A stretch of DNA of 21,651 bases from an uncultured Bacilli bacterium. Lineage in GTDB: Bacteria > Bacillota_I > Bacilli_A > RF39 > UBA660. Below, one piece after another: positions 13,885-20,551 of this stretch. The position numbers were made by a program, and so were the translations under genes. The stretch's first letter is position 1. The number at the start of each line of letters is the position of its first letter. Where the stretch lies: NCBI GenBank assembly GCA_948999435.1, contig CARJCM010000018.1, forward strand, positions 1-21,651, given 5' to 3'. Under the pieces are notes generated by a model, which was given only the letters and a program-made list of their open reading frames with translations, was not told the DNA's origin and ran no database searches.

Positions 13885-15566
13885 GTAAAGAAGAATTCCT
13901 AAAAACATTAAGAAAAAGATTAAGCATTCTAGAAGATAGTGAAATAGAAGATATAATCAGTGAGTATGAAGGTTATATTGAAGAAAAAGTAAATGTTGGC
14001 TTAAGTGAAAGTGAAGCAGTAAAAGAATTAGGCGATATTGATGAAATAGTAAGTGATTTACTAGCAGCCTATAAAGTAAAAGAACCAAAAAGTGACAACT
14101 TCAATAGTATAATCAATAAATTTTGCAATGCCATTGATAATTTTATGAGTTCACTTGATAACAAGAGTGCTAAAGATATAATAAGAATATTAATAGAAGT
14201 AATAATAATTTTACTAGCTATATGGTTATTAAAGATACCATTCGCTCTTATCAGAAATTTAGGAGAGAGCATATTCTATGAATTACATGGACCAATTGGA
14301 AATATTTTAGGAAGTATATGGTGGATAATAATAGAATTTAGTTATATTATTGTAGCCATTATATTTTTCTTTAAAACTTTTGAAAAAAGATATTTTAAAA
14401 ATATGAGTATTAAAATAGTTGAAGAAGTAGAAGACGATTACAAAAAAGAAAAAAGTAAAAAAAGTAATAAAGAAGAGAAAGAAACAAAGAGTAAGAAAAA
14501 AGATATTGTAGATGAAACCAAAGAAACTAAAAGTTATGAAACTAAGAAAGTAAACAAAGTAGTAATAAAAGAACGTACATTTGTAGATACTTTAACAGAT
14601 GTATGTATATTGATATTAAAATTCTTTGCAATTATCTTTATAATAGGAGTAATAGGATATCAAATAGGAATATCTATCGCTTTAGGATTTGCAATATATT
14701 TAATATGTAGAGGAGTTACATACATAGGGATATTAATATTATTAATCGCTTTCTTTACGGGTGGAGCATTTATATTAGAACTTTTAATAAACTTTATATT
14801 TAATAAAAAGATAAAAGCATATCGTGTTTTTGCTAGCTTAATATCTTGTATTATATTGTTAGGTGTTGGCCTTACTATGAGTGCCATAGAAATAAGTAAT
14901 ACGGAAATAATATATGATAGTTCATATAAAGAAATGAAAACGATAACTAAGGAAATCCCTATCAAAAGTAGTAATATGCCAATTTATTATTATGATAATA
15001 TAATAATAGATAATAATTTAAAAGATACTATCAAAATAGAATATAGTTATCCTGATATTAATGATATAGATTTAGAGATTGAATTAGAAAATTGTGAAAC
15101 TGGTTATTGTTTATATAGTAATGTCAAAAGATTCAAATGGAATAAACAAATCTTAAATTATTTAGTAGAAAATTTAAAAGACAAAAAAATATATTCATAT
15201 GATTTTAGAGTTATTAAAAACATATATGTAAATGAACAAGACATAAATAAAATAAAAGGAAACAAATACTACTATCATCACGATGAAGAAAGAAGACATC
15301 ATACTGTTACCAAAACGCTAAGTGTTTTAAATATAAATGAAGGTAATAAACATAATTATTTATATTTAACAGTAAAAGACATAGAAGATAACGAAATAGA
15401 AACAGTTGAAATCAGAAGAGATTTAGTGCCTAATATTGAAATAAACAAAACCTATAATTTTGCATTTACATATTATGGCTATGACCTAGATGATGATGTA
15501 TATGAATTATTTAAAAAATGTCATTTATTAAATATAACTGATGTAAATCCAACTTTTAATGAATAA
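13881..15566 (+). CDS. HAAS (DUF1700)-domain polytopic membrane protein
   Basis: A 561-residue protein. Residues 1-65 form the cytoplasmic HAAS/DUF1700 domain (MSKEEFLKTLRKRLSIL; SEYEGYIEEKVNVGLSESEAVKELGDIDEIV), which is nearly always encoded next to a PadR regulator. Hydrophobic spans follow at about 100-125 and 145-170, then a highly charged Lys/Glu linker (about 185-235). A second membrane block comes next (about 241-262, 264-282, 285-312, 316-338), and finally a large outside domain (339-561) with beta-like pattern and two cysteines (ENCETGYC) that could form a disulfide. ATG 13881 overlaps the padR stop, with AGAGGG 8-10 bases upstream. Known relatives are envelope-stress or PadR-controlled membrane proteins of unclear function; this extended form is larger than most. 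Confidence 0.8.
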   Translation: MSKEEFLKTLRKRLSILEDSEIEDIISEYEGYIEEKVNVGLSESEAVKELGDIDEIVSDLLAAYKVKEPKSDNFNSIINKFCNAIDNFMSSLDNKSAKDIIRILIEVIIILLAIWLLKIPFALIRNLGESIFYELHGPIGNILGSIWWIIIEFSYIIVAIIFFFKTFEKRYFKNMSIKIVEEVEDDYKKEKSKKSNKEEKETKSKKKDIVDETKETKSYETKKVNKVVIKERTFVDTLTDVCILILKFFAIIFIIGVIGYQIGISIALGFAIYLICRGVTYIGILILLIAFFTGGAFILELLINFIFNKKIKAYRVFASLISCIILLGVGLTMSAIEISNTEIIYDSSYKEMKTITKEIPIKSSNMPIYYYDNIIIDNNLKDTIKIEYSYPDINDIDLEIELENCETGYCLYSNVKRFKWNKQILNYLVENLKDKKIYSYDFRVIKNIYVNEQDINKIKGNKYYYHHDEERRHHTVTKTLSVLNINEGNKHNYLYLTVKDIEDNEIETVEIRRDLVPNIEINKTYNFAFTYYGYDLDDDVYELFKKCHLLNITDVNPTFNE

Positions 15567-15582
15567 CGGTCAAATCATTTAA

Positions 15583-15611
15583 TTGAAATTATAAGAAAAT
15601 TATGTTAAAAT
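15583..15611 (+). promoter_or_regulatory. promoter in front of the gene-free region
   Basis: TTGAAA (15583-15588), a 17-base spacer ending in TGT, and TAAAAT (15606-15611), an extended -10 promoter. It begins 17 bases after the HAAS-protein stop and is followed by no credible ORF. Confidence 0.7.
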
Positions 15612-15616
15612 CAATC

Positions 15617-16001
15617 TAGTAGGGTGTTTGTTATAAATGCCTACTACTTTGTGTAATGGACATTAACTTTTATTTCTTTATCATTGATAACTATGTTATC
15701 TTTGATAATAAAAATAATCGTTGATGTCTTTTTGATTTCTCTAAAGAGGAAACTTATGATTTTCGAAATTACTATCTTAATCACTAATAAAGAAACACCT
15801 ACTTTCTAACCAAAACCCCACTGGATTAAGGGAGATAATAAATGTCTTAAATTAGCAGACATCATTCCTAACGCAAGTTTTACTTTATCTTAAAAAACAG
15901 AAATAATCAAGGAATCTATTAATTTAGGGTAAGAAATGACTTATCCACGACAAAATATAACAATATTCGACTTAAATAAAAAATAGAACTCTTCTTTTTT
16001 T
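15617..16001 (+). ncRNA. candidate unassigned structured RNA, about 385 nt
   Basis: This 478-base gene-free stretch has a good promoter at its start and a terminator-like hairpin at its end. Between them are several local hairpins: TAGTAGG/CCTACTA (15617-15623 with 15640-15646), an imperfect 31-nt palindrome (15678-15708), TTTCTCT/AGAGGAAA with one bulge (about 15736-15753), ATGTCT/AGACAT (15842-15847 with 15857-15862), and GGGTAAG/CTTATCC with one G-T pair (15928-15934 with 15941-15947). All six frames are broken by stops; the longest start-bearing frame here is 22 codons. It does not match RNase P RNA, tmRNA or 6S RNA by the conserved segments I know. Alternatives are a decayed gene or a mobile-element remnant. 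Confidence 0.45.
15978..16001 (+). terminator. terminator-like hairpin ending the candidate RNA
   Basis: AGAA-CTC-TTCT is flanked by A6 on the left and T6 or more on the right, with one T-T mismatch between the two stem blocks. The T-run serves as both stem and tail. It is AU-rich and therefore weaker than the other terminators in the window. Confidence 0.5.
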
Positions 16002-16011
16002 AACTAAAATA

Positions 16012-16020
16012 TGATAAACT
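16012..16020 (+). promoter_or_regulatory. extended -10 promoter of the desulfoferrodoxin gene
   Basis: TGATAAACT: TGn plus TAAACT at 16015-16020. The -35 candidate TTCTTT (15992-15997) falls inside the preceding terminator, 17 bases away. AGAAGTGA precedes the ATG at 16045. Confidence 0.45.
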
Positions 16021-16044
16021 TAAATTAGAAAGAAGTGAATAAAA

Positions 16045-16425
16045 ATGCAAAGAAAATTTTTAATATGTAAAACTTGTGGCAACTTAATTGAGATGATAAT
16101 TGATAGTGGAGTTACACCTAAGTGTTGTAATAATGAAATGGTAGAATTAATCGCAAATACTACTGAAGCTGCAACAGAGAAGCATATTCCTGTTATAGAA
16201 ATAAATGAAGATATTGCTACTGTTACTATTGGAGAAACACTTCATCCAATGACCGAAGAACATTTCATCCCTTGGATTTATTTAGAAACAAATAAAGGAA
16301 TCAGAAGAAAAAACTTAAAATCTGGTGATGAACCTAAATGCGAATTTATATTATTAAAGGACGAAAAAATAATTTGTGCATATGCTTATTGTAATTTACA
16401 TAGCCTATGGAAAAAAGAGTTATAA
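16045..16425 (+). CDS. dfx: desulfoferrodoxin (superoxide reductase)
   Basis: A 126-residue two-iron superoxide reductase, which reduces superoxide to hydrogen peroxide in anaerobes without making oxygen. The N-terminal rubredoxin-like centre I has Cys8, Cys11 and the adjacent pair Cys27-Cys28, as in desulforedoxin. Centre II ligands are present: EKHIPV (His47, with the flexible Glu-Lys before it), HPMTEEHFIPW (His67, His73), and the C-terminal CNLHSLW (Cys116, His119). The length matches the family (about 125). The stop codon abuts the ATG of the deformylase gene, so the two form a translationally coupled pair. Reducing partners such as rubredoxin are not in the window. Confidence 0.95.
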   Translation: MQRKFLICKTCGNLIEMIIDSGVTPKCCNNEMVELIANTTEAATEKHIPVIEINEDIATVTIGETLHPMTEEHFIPWIYLETNKGIRRKNLKSGDEPKCEFILLKDEKIICAYAYCNLHSLWKKEL

Positions 16426-17004
16426 ATGGAGTTAGAAAGAAAAACAATTGCAAGTGATGAAGAATATTTAAGACAAGTATCTAAGCCTGTAGATTTTAAT
16501 AAAAGTGATTGGCAAGAAGCGGCCAAAAAATTAGATGAATTTTGTAAAAGCTATGATAATTGTTTAGCAATGGCATCGGTCCAACTAGGAATACCTTTAC
16601 GTATGATATATTTAAAGAAAACCGATTTAAATCGATTAGAAGAAGATTATAACGAAGAAAAGATTATGATAAATCCTAAAGTTATTAATAGTTATGGTTT
16701 AACTACATACTGGGAAGCCTGTGCTAGTTGTCTTACAAATACAGGGTTAGTAGAACGACCTTACAAAATTGAATTAGAGTATTATGACATAGAAGGGAAA
16801 AAATACAAAGAAGTATTTGAAGGTTTCGCTTCTACTGTTTTATCACACGAAATAGACCATTTAGATGGCATATTACACATCGATATTGCAAATGAAATCT
16901 TACAAATGGAAAAAGAAGAGAGGAAAGCTTGGCGAAAAACTCATCCATATAAAATCATAAGAAAAGATGGCGAGTACAAGCATCCTAAAAAAGACAAAAA
17001 TTAG
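16426..17004 (+). CDS. def: divergent peptide deformylase
   Basis: A 192-residue peptide deformylase-family protein, which removes formyl from nascent N-terminal methionine using an Fe(II) centre. Motif III is intact, HEIDHLDG at 141-148. Motif II, normally EGCLS, reads EACAS at 97-101 and keeps the metal cysteine (Cys99). Motif I, normally GxGLAAxQxG, is CLAMASVQLG and keeps Gln53. All metal ligands and the catalytic Glu142 are therefore present, while the surrounding glycines are replaced. A basic tail follows (KKDKN). It may be a secondary deformylase beside a canonical one elsewhere, or act on other formylated peptides. It directly follows dfx; because iron deformylase is easily damaged by reactive oxygen, the pairing makes sense functionally (inference). 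Confidence 0.85.
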   Translation: MELERKTIASDEEYLRQVSKPVDFNKSDWQEAAKKLDEFCKSYDNCLAMASVQLGIPLRMIYLKKTDLNRLEEDYNEEKIMINPKVINSYGLTTYWEACASCLTNTGLVERPYKIELEYYDIEGKKYKEVFEGFASTVLSHEIDHLDGILHIDIANEILQMEKEERKAWRKTHPYKIIRKDGEYKHPKKDKN

Positions 17005-17029
17005 TAAAGTAAAAAACACTTTACTTTTT
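17003..17029 (+). terminator. terminator of the dfx-def pair
   Basis: A perfect 8-bp stem AGTAAAGT/ACTTTACT (17003-17010 with 17018-17025), a 7-nt loop, and T5. It overlaps the stop codon. Confidence 0.85.
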
Positions 17030-17044
17030 ATTTTCCTAAATATT

Positions 17045-17053
17045 TGCTATAAT
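17045..17053 (+). promoter_or_regulatory. extended -10 promoter of the AAA+ gene
   Basis: TGCTATAAT, TGn plus a perfect TATAAT at 17048-17053. Only a T-rich -35 region is seen. AAGGTGA at 17067-17073 precedes the ATG. Confidence 0.6.
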
Positions 17054-17079
17054 AATAATAGAAAATAAGGTGAAATTTT

Positions 17080-17994
17080 ATGGATAATATAGGTATGTTG
17101 GAACGCTATGGAGAAGATTTAACTGATAAAGAATATATTACAGACCCAGCCATAGGAAGAGACTCTGAAATAAAACAAATGATATTAACGCTTTTAACAC
17201 CAGAGAAGAGCGCATTATTAGTAGGTAAACCAGGTATAGGTAAAACAGCTATAGTTGAAGGCTTAGCCTATAGAATTATCAAAGGCTATGTTCCAGATGT
17301 ATTACTTAATTATCGTATAATTAAAATTAATGTTAGTAGTTTAATAGGTTCAGCGAATATTAATGGCGAAACAGAAAACCGAATGGATTTACTAGTAAGA
17401 GAACTAGCTACTAAAGAAAATGTAATAGTATTTATTGATGAAACTCATTTATTAATAAACAAAGATGGTGGCATGGATTTTGCTAATATGTTAAAAGCAG
17501 GGCTTGATAGAGGAACAATAAAAATGATTGGAGCAACTACGACTGAAGAATATGAGCATTATATATTAAGAGATAGAGCCTTTTTAAGACGTTTCCAGAA
17601 GATTGAAGTATTAGAAGCAGATAAAGATACCACTGTTCAAATACTATTAGGAACCTTACCAAAATTAGAAAAGAAAATAGGAGTTAGTTGTACATACACA
17701 GAGTTTATAAAAGAAAGAATAATGCGCTTTATAGTTGAAATGACTGATGAATATAAAAGAGTATATGAAATAGCGTCTCGTTACCCAGATATATGTTTAA
17801 CCATAGTATCTAATGCATTAACCTATGCACTTTATGATAATAAAAAGAATGTTACATTAAAGCATTTTTACAAAGCAATATGCAGTGCTAAGAATATATA
17901 TGAAGATGCAAAACTAAAAGAAATAGAAAGATTTAAAATCGAATTTCAAGATATAATAAGAGAAGAAGGAGTTGATTTAAATGAAACAAATTAA
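17080..17994 (+). CDS. stand-alone ClpA/B D1-like AAA+ ATPase
   Basis: A 304-residue AAA+ protein closely resembling the first ATPase module of ClpB/ClpC. It has IGRDSEIKQMI at 25-35, Walker A GKPGIGKT at 49-56, Walker B VIVFIDETH at 115-123, sensor 1 IGATTTEEYEHYI at 150-162, and the arginine finger pair in FLRRFQKIEV (Arg170-Arg171). The small helical subdomain follows. It has no Clp N-domain, no middle domain, no second AAA module and no ClpP-docking loop, and the pore-loop region differs from that of ClpB (INGETENR in place of RGEFEER). It is probably a small remodelling ATPase with an unknown client rather than a chaperone. Its last 14 bases overlap the next gene, suggesting linked expression. 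Confidence 0.82.
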   Translation: MDNIGMLERYGEDLTDKEYITDPAIGRDSEIKQMILTLLTPEKSALLVGKPGIGKTAIVEGLAYRIIKGYVPDVLLNYRIIKINVSSLIGSANINGETENRMDLLVRELATKENVIVFIDETHLLINKDGGMDFANMLKAGLDRGTIKMIGATTTEEYEHYILRDRAFLRRFQKIEVLEADKDTTVQILLGTLPKLEKKIGVSCTYTEFIKERIMRFIVEMTDEYKRVYEIASRYPDICLTIVSNALTYALYDNKKNVTLKHFYKAICSAKNIYEDAKLKEIERFKIEFQDIIREEGVDLNETN

Positions 17995-19036
17995 AGTAGT
18001 CCAAATAGGCTGTGGCAAAATGAGTAAATATATTATGCGTTACATTTACGATTTAGGAGGAAAAGTAGTCGGCGCAGTAGATATTTCTGAAAATATAATA
18101 GGAAAAGACATTGGAACTATTATGGAAACAGAAGCAAAAGGAATATCTATTAATGACATTTCTAGATTAAGTGAAGTTTTAGAAGATACAAAACCTGATA
18201 TCGCTGTTATAACAACGTTAAGTTTTTTAAATGATATTGAAGATACAATAAGAACTTGTATAACTAAAAATGTTAATGTCATAACAACATCAGAAGAGTG
18301 TTTTTATGCCGAAAATTCCAACCCCACTTTATATAAAGAATTAGATATTTTAGCTAAAAGTCATAATGTAACAATAACAGGATGTGGTTATCAAGATATA
18401 TTTTGGGGCAATATGATTTCCACAATAGCATCATCAACTCATAAAATAACAGGAATTAAAGGCAGTAGTTCTTATAATGTTGAAGATTATGGTATAGCTT
18501 TAGCGAAAGCTCATGGAGCAGGCCTAACTTTAGAAAAATTTGAAAAAGATATAGCAAGCGCTGATAATATTAGTGAAGATGAAAGAAAAGAACTAATAAA
18601 TAATCGAAAGTTCAGCCCTTCTTATATGTGGAATACAGTAGGATGGTTAGCAGATAAATTAAAATTAAATCCAACAACAATAAACCAAAAATGCATACCT
18701 ACAACATCTGAAATAGACATTCACAGTGATACATTAAATATGGATATCAAAGCTGGTTTAGCAACTGGTATGAGCGCAGTAGTTACTATGGAAACAGAAG
18801 AGGGAATAACAATTGAAGCCGAATGTATTGGTAAGGTTTATAGTGAAGAAGATTTTGATAAAAATGAATGGACAATATATGGTGAACCAAATACAACTAT
18901 AACAATTAATAAACCATCAACAGTAGAGCTTACTTGTGCAGATATAGTAAATAGAATACCAGACGTTATTAATGCTGAGCCAGGATTTATTTCTACAAGC
19001 AAAATGCCAGAACCTACATATAAAATAAAATATTAG
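17981..19036 (+). CDS. 2,4-diaminopentanoate dehydrogenase-like NAD(P) oxidoreductase
   Basis: A 351-residue oxidoreductase of the DapB/2,4-diaminopentanoate dehydrogenase type (the ornithine fermentation branch). The N-terminal Rossmann fold shows VVQIGCGKMSKYIMRY (GxGxM) and GAVDISENIIGKDIGTIM, then KPDIAVITT. The segment NVNVITTSEECFYAENSNPTLYKELDILAKSHNVTITGCG is characteristic of this family, after which relatives usually have NPGF; here it is YQDIFWGN, so the substrate pocket differs. The ribosome site AAGGAG lies 9 bases before the ATG. It overlaps the AAA+ gene by 14 bases, and a terminator follows directly. None of the other ornithine-degradation genes (such as ortA/ortB) is in view, so the exact reaction stays open; amine dehydrogenase is the best general label. 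Confidence 0.7.
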   Translation: MKQIKVVQIGCGKMSKYIMRYIYDLGGKVVGAVDISENIIGKDIGTIMETEAKGISINDISRLSEVLEDTKPDIAVITTLSFLNDIEDTIRTCITKNVNVITTSEECFYAENSNPTLYKELDILAKSHNVTITGCGYQDIFWGNMISTIASSTHKITGIKGSSSYNVEDYGIALAKAHGAGLTLEKFEKDIASADNISEDERKELINNRKFSPSYMWNTVGWLADKLKLNPTTINQKCIPTTSEIDIHSDTLNMDIKAGLATGMSAVVTMETEEGITIEAECIGKVYSEEDFDKNEWTIYGEPNTTITINKPSTVELTCADIVNRIPDVINAEPGFISTSKMPEPTYKIKY

Positions 19037-19060
19037 CTTCTAAATACTTAGAAGTTTTTT
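19035..19060 (+). terminator. terminator of the AAA+/dehydrogenase operon
   Basis: A stem AGCTTCTAA/TTAGAAGTT with one G-T pair (19035-19043 with 19048-19056), an ATAC loop, and T6. Confidence 0.88.
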
Positions 19061-19070
19061 AATAATTAAA

Positions 19071-19114
19071 TCTGTCGACCTATAAAAAAGTAAAAAACAT
19101 AGGAGTTCGACAGA
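19071..19114. repeat. long interrupted inverted repeat upstream of the CRISPR leader
   Basis: TCTGTCGA (19071-19078) pairs exactly with TCGACAGA (19107-19114). Inside it, CCTAT (19079-19083) pairs with ATAGG (19099-19103), leaving a 3-base bulge and a 15-base A-rich loop. Flanking TTAAA and TTTAA could extend it. It lies between the operon terminator and the array leader and is not followed by a T-run on the plus strand. Function unknown; it could be a mobile-element remnant, a regulatory RNA hairpin or a protein site. Confidence 0.6.
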
Positions 19115-19198
19115 AAAATTTAATAAAAAGTATCAAAATATATAGAAATTTACATAAAAAATGTTATAATAAAATTGATTTTACAAGTAAAATCACCA
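19115..19198 (+). promoter_or_regulatory. CRISPR leader with promoter and palindrome
   Basis: This is an 84-base A/T-rich leader on the side of the array opposite the degenerate repeat. It holds an extended -10, TGTTATAAT (19162-19170), predicting a transcript start near 19177, about 20 bases before repeat 1. A perfect 9-bp inverted repeat TGATTTTAC-AA-GTAAAATCA covers 19176-19195 and ends 3 bases before the first repeat. The palindrome may be an operator or an adaptation site; its exact role is inference. Confidence 0.65.
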
Positions 19199-20551
19199 GT
19201 TTTAATCTTACTATACTAGAATTTAAAGACTAATTCTACAACAGATGTGCAAACTATTTATGCTCGTTTTAATCTTACTATACTAGAATTTAAAGAAAAA
19301 TACAAGAAAAGGAGGACATTTTGATATATGAGTTTTAATCTTACTATACTAGAATTTAAAGTTATATAATCCACGATAACCATAGTTATTAAATTTTCGT
19401 TTTAATCTTACTATACTAGAATTTAAAGCTTATAAAAAAATGGTATGATAAAGCAATTGAAGTTGGTTTTAATCTTACTATACTAGAATTTAAAGTTTTT
19501 ATAGGAAATACAAGATATATTAGCAATAAAAGTTTTAATCTTACTATACTAGAATTTAAAGGCGGACATCAACAAGTATAATGATGTAATTCTAGGCTGT
19601 TTTAATCTTACTATACTAGAATTTAAAGTTACAATTGTATCTACATCAGAAAAATCTACACCCTGTTTTAATCTTACTATACTAGAATTTAAAGAGCTTA
19701 TATTTGTCTATTTCCATAAACTTTTTTAAGTTTTAATCTTACTATACTAGAATTTAAAGTCAAGGCTTGGAACAATAAGAGAATTATACATCTCAGTTTT
19801 AATCTTACTATACTAGAATTTAAAGCCAAAATAATAAGCTTCACAAACTAAATCTTCATTTGTTTTAATCTTACTATACTAGAATTTAAAGATAACGGGA
19901 CAAATGATACAAATACTGGGACAAATGGTTTTAATCTTACTATACTAGAATTTAAAGTCGAGTCTTTCGATGGCAGAAGAATTTGATATGGAGTTTTAAT
20001 CTTACTATACTAGAATTTAAAGGAGCTAAGTGTATATGTTAATTATTCTGACAACTTAGTTTTAATCTTACTATACTAGAATTTAAAGTAGCATACTTTG
20101 TCAATAAGAGTAACTGGCATTTTAGTTTTAATCTTACTATACTAGAATTTAAAGACTTTAGAGTTATATGCATGGCGGCTTTATAATTGTGTTTTAATCT
20201 TACTATACTAGAATTTAAAGCAAAGATTTTGGTTAGTTGTCTTTAATTTTTCAATTTGTTTTAATCTTACTATACTAGAATTTAAAGACATTCAAAATTA
20301 ATGCTTTTGTTTTCATTTTTATTTGTTTTAATCTTACTATACTAGAATTTAAAGGTATAAAGCGCTTTTACATTACGATGTGTAACTAGGTTTTAATCTT
20401 ACTATACTAGAATTTAAAGATAGGTGTTAATGATTACTGTTTCTATTTTGCTAGGTTTTAATCTTACTATACTAGAATTTAAAGCTTTTCTTACATAATC
20501 TAAATCTATATGTGCCTTTTCGTTTTAATCTTACTATATTGAAATTAATGA
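19199..20551 (+). CRISPR. CRISPR array: 21 repeats of 30 nt, 20 spacers, type I-B-like repeat
   Basis: Twenty identical 30-nt repeats start at 19199, 19266, 19332, 19399, 19466, 19532, 19599, 19665, 19730, 19796, 19862, 19928, 19993, 20059, 20125, 20191, 20258, 20325, 20390 and 20455. A twenty-first at 20522 is degenerate in its 3' half. The repeat begins GTTTTAATC and ends GAATTTAAAG, with a tiny internal CTA-TAC-TAG stem. Spacers are 35-37 nt and all different. The degenerate copy marks the trailer end, so transcription runs left to right. Repeat length, spacer length and resemblance to clostridial I-B repeats (from memory) suggest type I-B; type II is unlikely, as its repeats are usually 36 nt with 30-nt spacers. 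No cas gene and no tracr-like anti-repeat is in the window. Confidence 0.98.
20522..20551 (+). repeat. degenerate terminal CRISPR repeat
   Basis: The first 17 bases match the consensus exactly; the last 13 diverge (TTGAAATTAATGA where the consensus has CTAGAATTTAAAG). It contains the stop codon of the minus-strand helicase gene (20545-20547), so its divergent half doubles as coding sequence. Confidence 0.9.

Noticed and set aside
15656..15724. 22-codon ORF MDINFYFFIIDNYVIFDNKNNR and following fragments in the same frame as a peptide gene or decayed gene
   Set aside because: It has no ribosome site, its core is the palindrome at 15678-15708, and the downstream frame is broken repeatedly; not enough to call a gene or pseudogene.
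15617..16001. RNase P RNA, tmRNA or 6S RNA
   Set aside because: GAGGAAA and ACAGAAA occur, but not at the distances or with the pairing partners needed for RNase P; there is no tRNA-like 3' end or tag for tmRNA and no 6S-like long rod.
15567..16044. tracrRNA for the CRISPR array
   Set aside because: No segment complementary to the CRISPR repeat was found here or elsewhere in the window.
19199..20551. Type II (Cas9) array
   Set aside because: The 30-nt repeats and 35-37-nt spacers do not fit the usual 36/30 pattern, and there is no anti-repeat or Cas9 in view.
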